Assembly: GCA_016704305.1 (NCBI GenBank)
Contig: JADJAL010000027.1
Span: forward strand, 12,125-76,124
From: Haliea sp.
Lineage (GTDB): Bacteria > Pseudomonadota > Gammaproteobacteria > Pseudomonadales > Halieaceae
Direction: 5' to 3'
DNA: 64,000 nucleotides
Every line of letters begins with the position of its first letter. Position 1 is the first letter of the stretch. Positions 1 through 8,476 of the stretch are shown here, in pieces. Below the pieces are notes generated by a model. That model searched no databases. It worked only from the letters and a program-made list of their open reading frames with translations, and was not told the DNA's origin. The position numbers and the translations under genes are program-made.

Positions 1-713
1 AGCCCGATCAAACGCTTGCTGCGCGCCAACAATGGCTTGCGCGGTCGATTAAGTCCGGCCACTTTTTTGGTCGCGTGCAGGATGTACACGCCGCCAAATG
101 GCACATTGTGTTGCGCAGCCCAATGGTCAAACTGCGCAATTGCGCGCCGCAGTCGGCCGCTTCCGACTGGCGGCAATGCAAAGAGCCATCGAGTATCCAG
201 CACTTCACAATTCAACAGGCGAAGCCAGTCGGCAAGGCGATGTTCGCGCAGTGGTCGGTGCCGGGCCCATAAAGGATCGCGCATAACGCCACGCATGCGC
301 GTATTGCATCCCAACAGGCTGAAGGGGTTAAACCCAACCACCAGGAGCTGTCCCTGAGGCGTGAGCACACGCTGTATTTCGCGCAGGACCTGGTGCGGGT
401 TCGCGGCGAACTCCAGGCAGTGATGCGCGATGATGGCATCGACACTGTCACTCTCCAGCGGCAACTCCTCGGGATCCGCGACCATGCCGACACCAGCTCC
501 GGCGCGCTGGGCGCAATACAGTCGATGATTGATGGGGCTGTCCTGGCACAGGGGGCGCGCGCCGCTGACACCGAGTTGCAGGATGTGATAACCGAATGCA
601 GTGTCGATCAAATCCTGCACGGCATCGCGTATTGCCTGCATCAGGTACTGGCCGCTTTCAAGCGCATACCAGCGCTCCAGTTCCGTCAGTACATCGATAT
701 GATCATGCTGCAT
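1..713 (-). CDS. class I SAM-dependent methyltransferase (3' end cut by window edge)
   Basis: The minus frame stays open from an ATG at 713 to the window edge, giving about 237 residues without a stop. The core is a methyltransferase type 11 fold: an LQLGVSG glycine-rich stretch in place of the usual motif I, then LPLESDSVDAIIAHHCLEF, then a VLREIQRVLTPQGQLLVVGF segment typical of motif V/VI. This is the family that usually lies between gloB and rnhA in gammaproteobacteria, next to mltD. Its substrate is unknown to me. It is divergent from mltD, with 341 bp between them and no gloB. No strong ribosome binding site precedes 713 and the frame stays open upstream, so the start is tentative. Confidence 0.8.
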   Translation of the reverse strand, partial: MQHDHIDVLTELERWYALESGQYLMQAIRDAVQDLIDTAFGYHILQLGVSGARPLCQDSPINHRLYCAQRAGAGVGMVADPEELPLESDSVDAIIAHHCLEFAANPHQVLREIQRVLTPQGQLLVVGFNPFSLLGCNTRMRGVMRDPLWARHRPLREHRLADWLRLLNCEVLDTRWLFALPPVGSGRLRRAIAQFDHWAAQHNVPFGGVYILHATKKVAGLNRPRKPLLARSKRLIG

Positions 714-1054
714 TTCAAGAGCTTCGCTGCGGTCGGTGCCGTTGAATGTTTCGGAATTTCGCCTGTGGAAAACAGTGCCGATAACCGGGTGCTCATACCG
801 AAGTACCGTCACCCGTGCGAAACTTTAACGCATGTTGCCCATCCAAGCTATTCCGTCATCTCAGCTTTACGCGCCAGCGGCCGCGTCTCCCTGACGACGA
901 TGTCTGGGTAGGTTGCAACAACCTGGGATCAAAAGCAGATCTATCCGTGCGGCGCACAAGCGCTTGCCTCTGCTCTGCTCATGGGTTGTAATGTCACGGA
1001 GCTTCAACGCACCATCCTACGGATCCTCGGCGATGAAGAAGGAATATTAAAATT
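714..1054. other. intergenic region between divergent methyltransferase and mltD
   Basis: About 340 bp without a convincing gene on either strand. It must carry the divergent promoters. I see no hairpin-plus-T-run terminator and no remnant of gloB, the gene often found here. The last bases provide AAGGA about 11 nt ahead of the mltD start. Confidence 0.5.
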
Positions 1055-2490
1055 TTGTTTTTCAACAATATAGCAAGACTGGTTACAGTCATTTCCACCT
1101 GTATGTTGCTGCTCGCGTGCCAGTCTTCGTCACTGCATCCGTCCGCAATGGGATTTATTGCTGCGTCATCGTCACAGGCCGTGGCGAAAAAACCCGTGAG
1201 CACGGCGTCAAGAGCTGATCAGGCGAATGCGTCAAATGGCGAGGCACATTCCACTGCAACTGAAAAAGCGGCTGGTGCGCAAGATGCCGATGAAGTAACA
1301 AAGACGAAAGCACACCAGCCAGATGATTTATGGGAGCGCATTCGCCAGGATCTCCGCTGGCAGAACACCGAGAGTCCCAAGATCGACAAGGCGCGAAACG
1401 CCTACCTGCGCCAGTCCAATTATCTCCCGATGGTGGCAGACAGGGCGGATTACTATCTCTACTACATCGTAGAGGAAGTACAGAAGCGCAATATGCCCGT
1501 GGAGATTGCGCTGATACCGATTCTGGAAAGCTCCATGGATCCGTTTGCCTCAGCTTCCAACGGTGCCGCCGGGCTATGGCAAATCATGCCCGAGACCGGC
1601 ATACGCCTGGGACTTGAGCAGGACTCATCCTACGACGGCCGACACGCGCTGACAGATTCCACAATGGTAGCGCTGGATTACCTGGAAGCCCTGCACGCGA
1701 AATTTGACAACGATTGGTTCCTTGCGCTCGCGGCTTACAACTCCGGTGCGGGCACCGTTGAACGCGCGCGCGCGGCGAATGCTGCGCAAGGTCTTGGTAC
1801 GCATTACTGGTCGCTCAATCTGTCGCACCACACTACCAGTTACGTACCAAAAATTATCGCGCTCGCACAGATTGTCGCGGAGCCGGAACGCTTTGATGTG
1901 CATATACCCAGCGTAGAGAATGCGCCATCATTTGAAGTTGTTGACGCGGACGGGCCAATGCGGCTGTCGCAGGCAGCTAAACTGGCTGGTGTTGATCTTG
2001 ATACGCTGCGCGCGCTTAACCCCGGCCAGTTGCGCGATTCGATTTCATCGAGCGGGTCACTCGAAATTCTGGTGCCCTTCGGCAGTGCCAATCGCTTTGA
2101 ACATAATATCGCGCGGCTGAGCCCGGAAGAATGCAATGGAAAACCTATAGAATCAAACCGGGTGACAGCCTGTCGCAGATAGCCAGAATGTTTGACACCG
2201 ACGTTGCGCTATTGCAGGAAGTCAACAGCATGCGCGGGAGTAACATTCAAGCCGGCGACACTTTGAAAATCCCCGGCGATGGCGACGGCGACGTCGTAGA
2301 CACATCGTCATCATCCTCGACCGAAGCACCCTCCGCGCAGGGTTACCTGGTGCGCAAGGGTGATTCCCTGTACGGTATCGCCGGCAAGTTCAATGTGTCT
2401 GTGAAAGATATAGTCACCTGGAATTCACTTGATCCGCGCGCCCACCTGAAGCCGGGGCAAAAGTTGAAACTGTATCCGAAAGGTGTTTGA
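1055..2490 (+). CDS. mltD: membrane-bound lytic murein transglycosylase D (one frameshift)
   Basis: Lipoprotein transglycosylase that cleaves peptidoglycan glycan strands with formation of 1,6-anhydro-muramic ends, anchored in the periplasm. A signal peptide ends in LLAC, with the lipidated Cys at residue 22. The SLT domain follows, with the catalytic Glu near residue 158 (ILESSMDPFA) and the conserved AAYNSGAG. Two or three LysM repeats form the C-terminus, separated by an Asp/Ser-rich linker. The start is TTG with AAGGA upstream. The frame breaks near 2127-2131 (GAAGAATG, probably one A missing). With that base restored the gene has 479 codons and the two halves join as LSPEE-MQWKTYR, matching the family. 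The last codons abut the rlmG region. Confidence 0.9.
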
Positions 2491-2512
2491 TACAAGCGCA
2501 CCGGACCGATCC

Positions 2513-3646
2513 ATGACGCAGTTACCCCGCCCGAGCCAGCTGCATTCCCCTTACGGCACGTTCGATCTTTCCCGCTACCCTTTCCGCGCCGGGGAGACGC
2601 TGCTCGCCTGGTGCGGTGCTGATACGCTCGCGTTGGAGGAGGTTCATCGCCGCGCTATTGCAGGCGCTCGAATCCTCGTGGTAAATGATGCGCACGGCGC
2701 ACTGTGCGTTGCACTGCAACCACAAGCACTGTGGACCGATTCCATGCTAGCCGTGCAGGCCCTAAGGCAGAACGAGCGTGCCAACAACCGCCCGCAAACA
2801 CCCGTCATCTGGAGCACCGATGCTCCGACAGTCGCTGTGGATCTGGTCGTATTGCGCGTTCCCAAACAGCGGGTTTACCTGGAATACCAGTTGTCCGAGC
2901 TCGCGCGATTGTTACCAACTGGCGCTATTGTATTGGCCGCGGGCATGGACAAACACCTGTCGCCCCATACGGCTGCAATGCTTGAGCGCTATATCGGACC
3001 GACCGAGCGACTACCCGGGAAGCGCAAGGCACGACTGTTCATCGCTGTCAGGGATCGTCGACAGGTTGTAGAGCGCGACGTAAGCGCAACGTACTACTGT
3101 GCGCCGCTCGGCGCCAATCTGGACAATCTGCCTAATGTCTTCAGTCAGGACAAGCTGGACGCAGGCACCCGGTTTTTGCTTGAGCACCTACACCTTGCAG
3201 AGCCGGTCGAGACGGCGATGGATCTGGCGTGCGGCAACGGCGTCATCGGCCTGGTAGCAGTGAAGCAGGGCCTCGCCGAAAATCTTGTGTTCTGCGATGA
3301 ATCTGCGCTTGCCATCGCGTCGGCGAGGCGCAATGCAACCACAATATTCCCGCAGCAGTCTCACAGCTTCCAATTCCATCATGGCGATGGGCTCGCGCAT
3401 TATGCGGGCGCGGCGGCGCAACTGATACTGTGCAATCCACCCTTTCATCAGGAGCATATTGTGAATGAATTCGCTGGTAGACGACTGCTCCAGCAGTGCA
3501 GTGAATATCTGGCGCCACAGGGCCACTTGCTGCTGGTCGCGAACCGCCATCTTGATTATCTCCCGTTGCTGCGCTGCAGATTTTCCGACGTAAAAAAGTG
3601 CGCCAGCAACGCTAAATTTACTATTTTATCGGCGCGCAAGGGCTGA
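2513..3646 (+). CDS. rlmG: 23S rRNA (guanine-1835-N2) methyltransferase
   Basis: Methylates G1835 of 23S rRNA using SAM. The protein has the duplicated RsmC/RlmG layout: a degenerate N-terminal half, then a catalytic half with LACGNGVIGL (SAM binding) and CNPPFHQ around residue 307 (N2-guanine methyltransferase motif IV). The motif CNPPFHQ and the NRHLDYLPLL ending favour RlmG over RsmC. I chose the ATG at 2513 (377 aa); a GTG at 2483 would overlap the end of mltD. The nearness to mltD suggests co-transcription, though the ribosome binding site is weak. Confidence 0.85.
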   Translation: MTQLPRPSQLHSPYGTFDLSRYPFRAGETLLAWCGADTLALEEVHRRAIAGARILVVNDAHGALCVALQPQALWTDSMLAVQALRQNERANNRPQTPVIWSTDAPTVAVDLVVLRVPKQRVYLEYQLSELARLLPTGAIVLAAGMDKHLSPHTAAMLERYIGPTERLPGKRKARLFIAVRDRRQVVERDVSATYYCAPLGANLDNLPNVFSQDKLDAGTRFLLEHLHLAEPVETAMDLACGNGVIGLVAVKQGLAENLVFCDESALAIASARRNATTIFPQQSHSFQFHHGDGLAHYAGAAAQLILCNPPFHQEHIVNEFAGRRLLQQCSEYLAPQGHLLLVANRHLDYLPLLRCRFSDVKKCASNAKFTILSARKG

Positions 3647-3747
3647 ACCCGCGAAGATTGCACTCACCGTGCGGTTGATAGTATGGTATGCCGGCTGTCG
3701 ATATTTGGCAGTGCTGAACCACATCAGACAGACGAAGGAGTCCAGCC

Positions 3748-4341
3748 ATGAACTACTTGATTAATATGTTTTCAAAGCTTACCCAAACAGCCTTTATCAC
3801 TCTCGTGCTACTGGCGGTGTCGGTCACCGCAGCGAATGGCGACGAGTCATCAGATGCCACAGGGCGCGCCATGGCGGTGGAATTAGAGGGCACGGTTAAC
3901 GCAATTGACCTGAAGTCTCGCGATATCAGCCTGACAGTAGCTTTGGGACTTGTGTTCACCGTGTTCATTCCGGAATCTCTGGAATTGGATACCATCCGTG
4001 TAGGCGATCAAGTCAGGCTCAAGTATTTTGCCGCTGCAGAGATAGAGCTGCGGAAACCTACCGCTGAGGAGATTGCAGATCCCTGGACGGTGGTTGAGGA
4101 AGGTGAGCTCGCCGAGGACGGTGGCGAACTGAGTGCTGACGCGGCACGCGTGGTGCGTGCCGTCGTAAACGTTGTTCTTGTTGACAAAGCTAACGAACGG
4201 GTTGCCGTCACGGATTCCCGCGGTATGTCGCATTTCATCACTGACGTGGAACCCGAGAAACTGGCCAGCCTTACCGAAGGGCAGCAAGTCGTCGTCGTAT
4301 TCACGGAAGCTACGGCTGTGACGCTTGAGAAAAAGTCCTGA
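3748..4341 (+). CDS. exported hypothetical protein
   Basis: I do not recognise a characterised family. The product is 197 residues with an N-terminal hydrophobic signal segment (about residues 8-30, ending near VTAANG) and no lipobox. The rest is soluble, beta-rich and acidic, with two similar-looking halves: EGTVNAIDLKSRDISLTV followed by GDQVRLKY, and VVNVVLVDKANERVAVTD followed by GQQVVVVF. Each half looks like a small beta-barrel or OB-like repeat in which a modulator strand is followed by a GDQV/GQQV turn. A clear AAGGAG lies about 8 nt upstream of the ATG. It stands alone, with a TTGATA-like -35 near 3675. Probably periplasmic. Confidence 0.7.
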   Translation: MNYLINMFSKLTQTAFITLVLLAVSVTAANGDESSDATGRAMAVELEGTVNAIDLKSRDISLTVALGLVFTVFIPESLELDTIRVGDQVRLKYFAAAEIELRKPTAEEIADPWTVVEEGELAEDGGELSADAARVVRAVVNVVLVDKANERVAVTDSRGMSHFITDVEPEKLASLTEGQQVVVVFTEATAVTLEKKS

Positions 4342-4385
4342 TTAATGGCGTACGTTATTCGCTGGCTGACAGCTTCCTGCACAGC

Positions 4386-5105
4386 TCAATCAGCCAGCAG
4401 TTCCTCCACCAGTGCTACAACTTCTGTAGTCGCCATTCCGCGGCGTCGCAGGTGAAACAACCCCGTAACGTCGCTGAGCTCCCTGTTGACTTCAATAGTC
4501 AGTGCATTGCTCACGACTGCTTCGCGCACGAAACCGGCTGCCGGGTACACAACACCGGATGTGCCAATGGCTATGAACAGGTCACACACACGCAGCCGCG
4601 CCAGAATGGTATCCATGTGAAAGGGGATTTCTCCAAACCAGACGATATCAGGGCGCAATCCCCCCACTACCCCACATCGCGGACAACGGGTACTGCGATC
4701 ATAATCGTCAGCGGCAGGCTGCGCAGCGCCGCATTTCTTGCATAGCATGCTGCGCAACTGGCCATGCATATGGCACACCTGACCACTGCCGCCGCGCTCG
4801 TGTAAATCGTCCACGTTCTGTGTAACCAAGAATACGTCACCACTGAACGCCTGCTGCAAGCGGGCGATTGCGCGATGTGCCGCATTGGGCAACACGTTAT
4901 CGAGCTGGCTCCTGCGCGCATTGTAAAAGCGGTATACCAGGTCCGGGTCGCGCGCGAATGCTTCCGGTGTGGCAATCAGCATTGGATCGTGATTTTCCCA
5001 GAGACCGCCCGAGTCGCGGAATGTTGCCAATCCGGATTCCGCCGACACACCGGCTCCGGTAAGGATAACGATGCGGTTTACAGCGTGTCCATTCAGTCTT
5101 GCCAT
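4386..5105 (-). CDS. cobB: NAD-dependent protein deacylase, sirtuin
   Basis: Removes acyl groups from lysines using NAD+. Visible are the Rossmann motif GAGVSAESG (17-25), TQNVDDLH (95-102), catalytic His114, and a Zn ribbon of Cys122/125 and Cys141/144. Tyr61 and Arg64 (YNAR) match the YxxR pair that in the SIRT5/CobB class binds succinyl or malonyl groups, so desuccinylase as well as deacetylase activity is expected. The length of 239 aa is typical. The start ATG has AGGAG 8 nt upstream and lies within the last codons of the helicase gene (13-nt overlap), so it is the third gene of a nuclease-helicase-sirtuin operon. Confidence 0.93.
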   Translation of the reverse strand: MARLNGHAVNRIVILTGAGVSAESGLATFRDSGGLWENHDPMLIATPEAFARDPDLVYRFYNARRSQLDNVLPNAAHRAIARLQQAFSGDVFLVTQNVDDLHERGGSGQVCHMHGQLRSMLCKKCGAAQPAADDYDRSTRCPRCGVVGGLRPDIVWFGEIPFHMDTILARLRVCDLFIAIGTSGVVYPAAGFVREAVVSNALTIEVNRELSDVTGLFHLRRRGMATTEVVALVEELLAD

Positions 5106-8100
5106 GGCGTGGCTCCTGCATCCAGTCCGGGTAAATCAAGTTCCTTCAAAACATGGAGGTGTCCGAGAGCGGCAAAAAACAATGCACAGCGCAGTGGCTC
5201 ATTGCCCAATCTGTGCACAGCATCACGGTAGCCGCGTAACTGCTCGCCGTATAAGGTACATTCTCGCTGGATAAATGCATCCAGTGATTCACCCGGCGCC
5301 GGTGAGCTGGTTTTAAAGTCGATTATCCAACGTACGCCGGTCGTTTTATCGATGAAGCTGCGATCAACGACAATATCCCGTATGCGGCCTTCTGCGTCGA
5401 CGGTGGTTAGAGACCATTCACTGTGCGCCTGCAAATGCTCACTCGAAAGTAACCAGCGCCCACGACCACCGGAGCGCAGGGACTGGGCGACGCAACTGAG
5501 CACAGCCTGCGCTGCGGCATCAAGCTCCGCTGCGCGCAAACCGTCGCGTTGCAGCGCCCTGCGCCAGCGCTGGCGATCCGCTTCGCTGGCTGCACCTGGC
5601 AGCGGTGAGCGTCGCGAAAATTCCTCCAGCGCCTGGTGCACGACGTTGCCAACGCTGCGCTCCCGGTGATCGGTTAGTCGATATGAAGGTATTACTGCCG
5701 CTGCGGGTAAAATCTCCCGTGGCACACTCGCTACAACAGCTGTGCCCCGAAGCAACCGGGTCAGTGGATGCAGCGGTCGCACGCGCGGGGCCGGTTGTAG
5801 CACGACGTGCTCCTGATGCACAGTCATCTGTTGTCTAAACGCCGGCCATATCGGGCTTAGCAAACTGACTCCTGATGGTTCCCGTGGCAGTCCTGTCGTA
5901 GCGTCCCTCTTGATTGATGCGGTTAGCATGAGTCGGCCAATTGCCCTTGTTGCGCCCACATACAACAGCCGCGTTGATTCCAGCTGCGCTTTCTCGCGGC
6001 GCTGCGATTGCAGGTAATTGTAAAGGGTTGGGGTGCCAGCGGGGCTGTGATCGTCCGCGGCGAGAAAGAACGAACGGACACCCTCGGCACTGCTGTGTTC
6101 ATCCCATAACAGAATGTCTCGTCCATCGCTGCGTGGCAATCTGTCCAGCTGCGAAATAATGACCTGGTCAAACTCGAGCCCCTTGGCTTTGTGCAGGGTC
6201 AGTAGATGCACATTGCTATCCGGGTCCCCCGCATGCGCGAAGCGCTTCTGCAGATTAAGCGTCAGCCATTCGAGATCGAGCCCTACCCCCTCGATTTCCG
6301 CCTGCTCCAGCAACTGGAAAAAGTGCTCTGCGTCCAGCAGGCTGTCGATGTCTGGTGCGCACTGCGGGCCGCACAGTGCCAGCCAGGCCTGCTCCACCCA
6401 AACGCGCAGGCTCAGTCTGTCGCGCCCGCGACGAGCCGCGTGCAACGCGGGCAGGATATGCGCGAGACGTACCCTGCCGTCATCACTCAGCGATTGCCGT
6501 AGCGCACCCTCTTGCAGGACGGCCCAGACTGGCGTGTCAGACGGTGCATCACCAAAGCGGGCGACACACAACAGGTCCTGCAATCTCAGGCCGCACCAGG
6601 GCGCGCGCAAAAGCGCCATCCAGGCCAGCCGATCGGCATCACTGCTCAGTGCCCGACACAAGGTCACCAGATCCGCCACCACAGGGGACTGCGCAAGTGC
6701 ATCCATATCCGGGGCGTTATAGGCGATTCGCATGTGCTTGAGCTGCCGGATAATCGGCTGCAGATGACTGCGACTGCGCCCGAGAATCGCAATCGATTCA
6801 CTGCCACTGGCGCTGCATTCGGCGATGTAGCCACAGATAAACGCGACTTCCTGCTGCCGCGCGTCCACGCCCTGAAAAGCGTGCGAAACGACCGCCGGCT
6901 CGCAGCGCGTGGCGCGTACTGCCGTAGCCGGGCTGTAACTCACCCGCGAGCGGTACACGTCATCGTGCGTCGGAAAGGCGTATGCGAATGTTTTGTTGAC
7001 CCAGTCCACCACGCCCTGATCGGAACGGAAGTTACATTGCAGTTGCAGATAACGCAGCACGATGCCCTTGAAGCCCTCGCGCCGCGCTTTCAGGAACAAG
7101 CCGACATTGGCGCCACGAAAGCCGTAGATGGATTGCATCGCGTCACCGACGATCATCAATGTGCGCGGTGCCTCGGGATTGAGCTCGTTGTGCTCACCCC
7201 AACCGCGCGTCAGTTTGTGCAACAATTCGTATTGCGTGATCGCGGTATCCTGGAATTCGTCGACCAGAATGTGTTCTATCTGATAGTCCAGGCGCAACGC
7301 CAGGTCAGTCGGTGCGTCATCCTCACCCAACGCCAGCAGAGCGGATTGCGCCACCTGGCTGTGATCGACCACACCGTATTGCTGAAAGACCAACAATAGT
7401 TGTGCAGCCAGGGTGGGCAGCAGGCGTGAAAGATGCAGTACCAATTGCCACGAAACACTGTCGTCTTCCATAACCGGCAGCGACTGAAGCGCCGCCAGCC
7501 TGCCTTGCAGCCCCTCTATCGTCTGCAATTGCGCCAGCAGTTCCTTCCACTGCGCCTTGCGCTGCTGCGCTGCGCCCCTGGTGCTGGGAAATCCTTCCCG
7601 TTGCGTGATGGTCTTGCGCCACTCCCCTTTCGCGGTCAGCAACATGGCGCGCAGTGTGTTCCAGTCGCGCAAGTCCCGCGGCAGCATGCCGGGAAAGTGC
7701 GCGGGTACGGTGTCTTGCAGATTGCGGGCGGCGTACTGCTGCAATTCCAGCAACTCGTGTTCATGCGGCGTCAGTAAGCGCGCCAGTTCCCGAAGTTCGT
7801 CGCTGACAAGCGCTTCTATCGAAGCAACCAGATACGCCTCTGATTCCTGTGGAGCGTGGTGAACGCCCACGTAATGCCGCCATTGTTCACGCCGGGCCAA
7901 CATCGCCACCAGCAACGCTTGCAGGCGCTCCCAGTTGTTGTCGAAGTGCAGCAACAGCGCGGCCAGATCCGCGGCGACAGGGTGATCCTCATCCAGCAGT
8001 TGGTGCAGCGCCTGCACCGCCTCGGCATACAGCGGCGTGGCGTCATCCCTGACGTTGGTCTGGCCGCCGAACCGGCTCAGCACCGGCATCTGCCGCGTCA

Positions 8101-8476
8101 ATCCGGCGCAGAAACCGTCGATCGTCTTGATATTGCAGCGTGAGATATTGCGCAACAAGTGCCACCCACCGCGCACGTCAGCCGCGAGCGCCTGCTCGGC
8201 CAGCGCGCGGGTCACGCGCTGGTGTGGGCTGTGACAGGGGGATCTATCGATGGCGTTACGCAGCGCTTGCAACACACGCTCACGCATCTCAGCCGCAGCC
8301 TTGCGGGTGAACGTGATCGCCAGTATCTGCTCGGGGCGCTGCACGCGGGACAGCAAACTCAGGTAGCGCTGGATCAATAACTCCGTCTTGCCGGACCCGG
8401 CAGGTGCACTGACACAGACACTGATGACAGGGTCAACCGCGGCGACACGTGCCGGCGTATCCACAACATTGCTCAC
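5093..8476 (-). CDS. UvrD/AddA-like helicase-nuclease
   Basis: Large superfamily 1 helicase of 1127 residues. Walker A is SAPAGSGKT (23-31), followed by ITFTRKAAAEMRER (motif Ia). VDEFQDT (motif II), VGDAMQSIYGFRGA (motif III) and HKAKGLEFDQVI (motif V) follow in order, then LLYVGATRA (motif VI). The C-terminus carries a PD-(D/E)XK nuclease: IIDFKTS with Asp1053 and Lys1055, then YGEQLRGY. This is the AddA architecture, found in the gammaproteobacterial pair whose partner is the 'probable DNA repair protein' family. It starts with GTG in a GTGA overlap with the upstream nuclease gene, so the two are translationally coupled. Expected role: processing of double-strand DNA ends for recombination. 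Confidence 0.9.
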   Translation of the reverse strand: MSNVVDTPARVAAVDPVISVCVSAPAGSGKTELLIQRYLSLLSRVQRPEQILAITFTRKAAAEMRERVLQALRNAIDRSPCHSPHQRVTRALAEQALAADVRGGWHLLRNISRCNIKTIDGFCAGLTRQMPVLSRFGGQTNVRDDATPLYAEAVQALHQLLDEDHPVAADLAALLLHFDNNWERLQALLVAMLARREQWRHYVGVHHAPQESEAYLVASIEALVSDELRELARLLTPHEHELLELQQYAARNLQDTVPAHFPGMLPRDLRDWNTLRAMLLTAKGEWRKTITQREGFPSTRGAAQQRKAQWKELLAQLQTIEGLQGRLAALQSLPVMEDDSVSWQLVLHLSRLLPTLAAQLLLVFQQYGVVDHSQVAQSALLALGEDDAPTDLALRLDYQIEHILVDEFQDTAITQYELLHKLTRGWGEHNELNPEAPRTLMIVGDAMQSIYGFRGANVGLFLKARREGFKGIVLRYLQLQCNFRSDQGVVDWVNKTFAYAFPTHDDVYRSRVSYSPATAVRATRCEPAVVSHAFQGVDARQQEVAFICGYIAECSASGSESIAILGRSRSHLQPIIRQLKHMRIAYNAPDMDALAQSPVVADLVTLCRALSSDADRLAWMALLRAPWCGLRLQDLLCVARFGDAPSDTPVWAVLQEGALRQSLSDDGRVRLAHILPALHAARRGRDRLSLRVWVEQAWLALCGPQCAPDIDSLLDAEHFFQLLEQAEIEGVGLDLEWLTLNLQKRFAHAGDPDSNVHLLTLHKAKGLEFDQVIISQLDRLPRSDGRDILLWDEHSSAEGVRSFFLAADDHSPAGTPTLYNYLQSQRREKAQLESTRLLYVGATRAIGRLMLTASIKRDATTGLPREPSGVSLLSPIWPAFRQQMTVHQEHVVLQPAPRVRPLHPLTRLLRGTAVVASVPREILPAAAVIPSYRLTDHRERSVGNVVHQALEEFSRRSPLPGAASEADRQRWRRALQRDGLRAAELDAAAQAVLSCVAQSLRSGGRGRWLLSSEHLQAHSEWSLTTVDAEGRIRDIVVDRSFIDKTTGVRWIIDFKTSSPAPGESLDAFIQRECTLYGEQLRGYRDAVHRLGNEPLRCALFFAALGHLHVLKELDLPGLDAGATPWQD

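Noticed and set aside
8..571. Short minus-strand frames within the first 600 bp as separate genes
   Set aside because: They overlap the partial methyltransferase, whose longer frame has family motifs.
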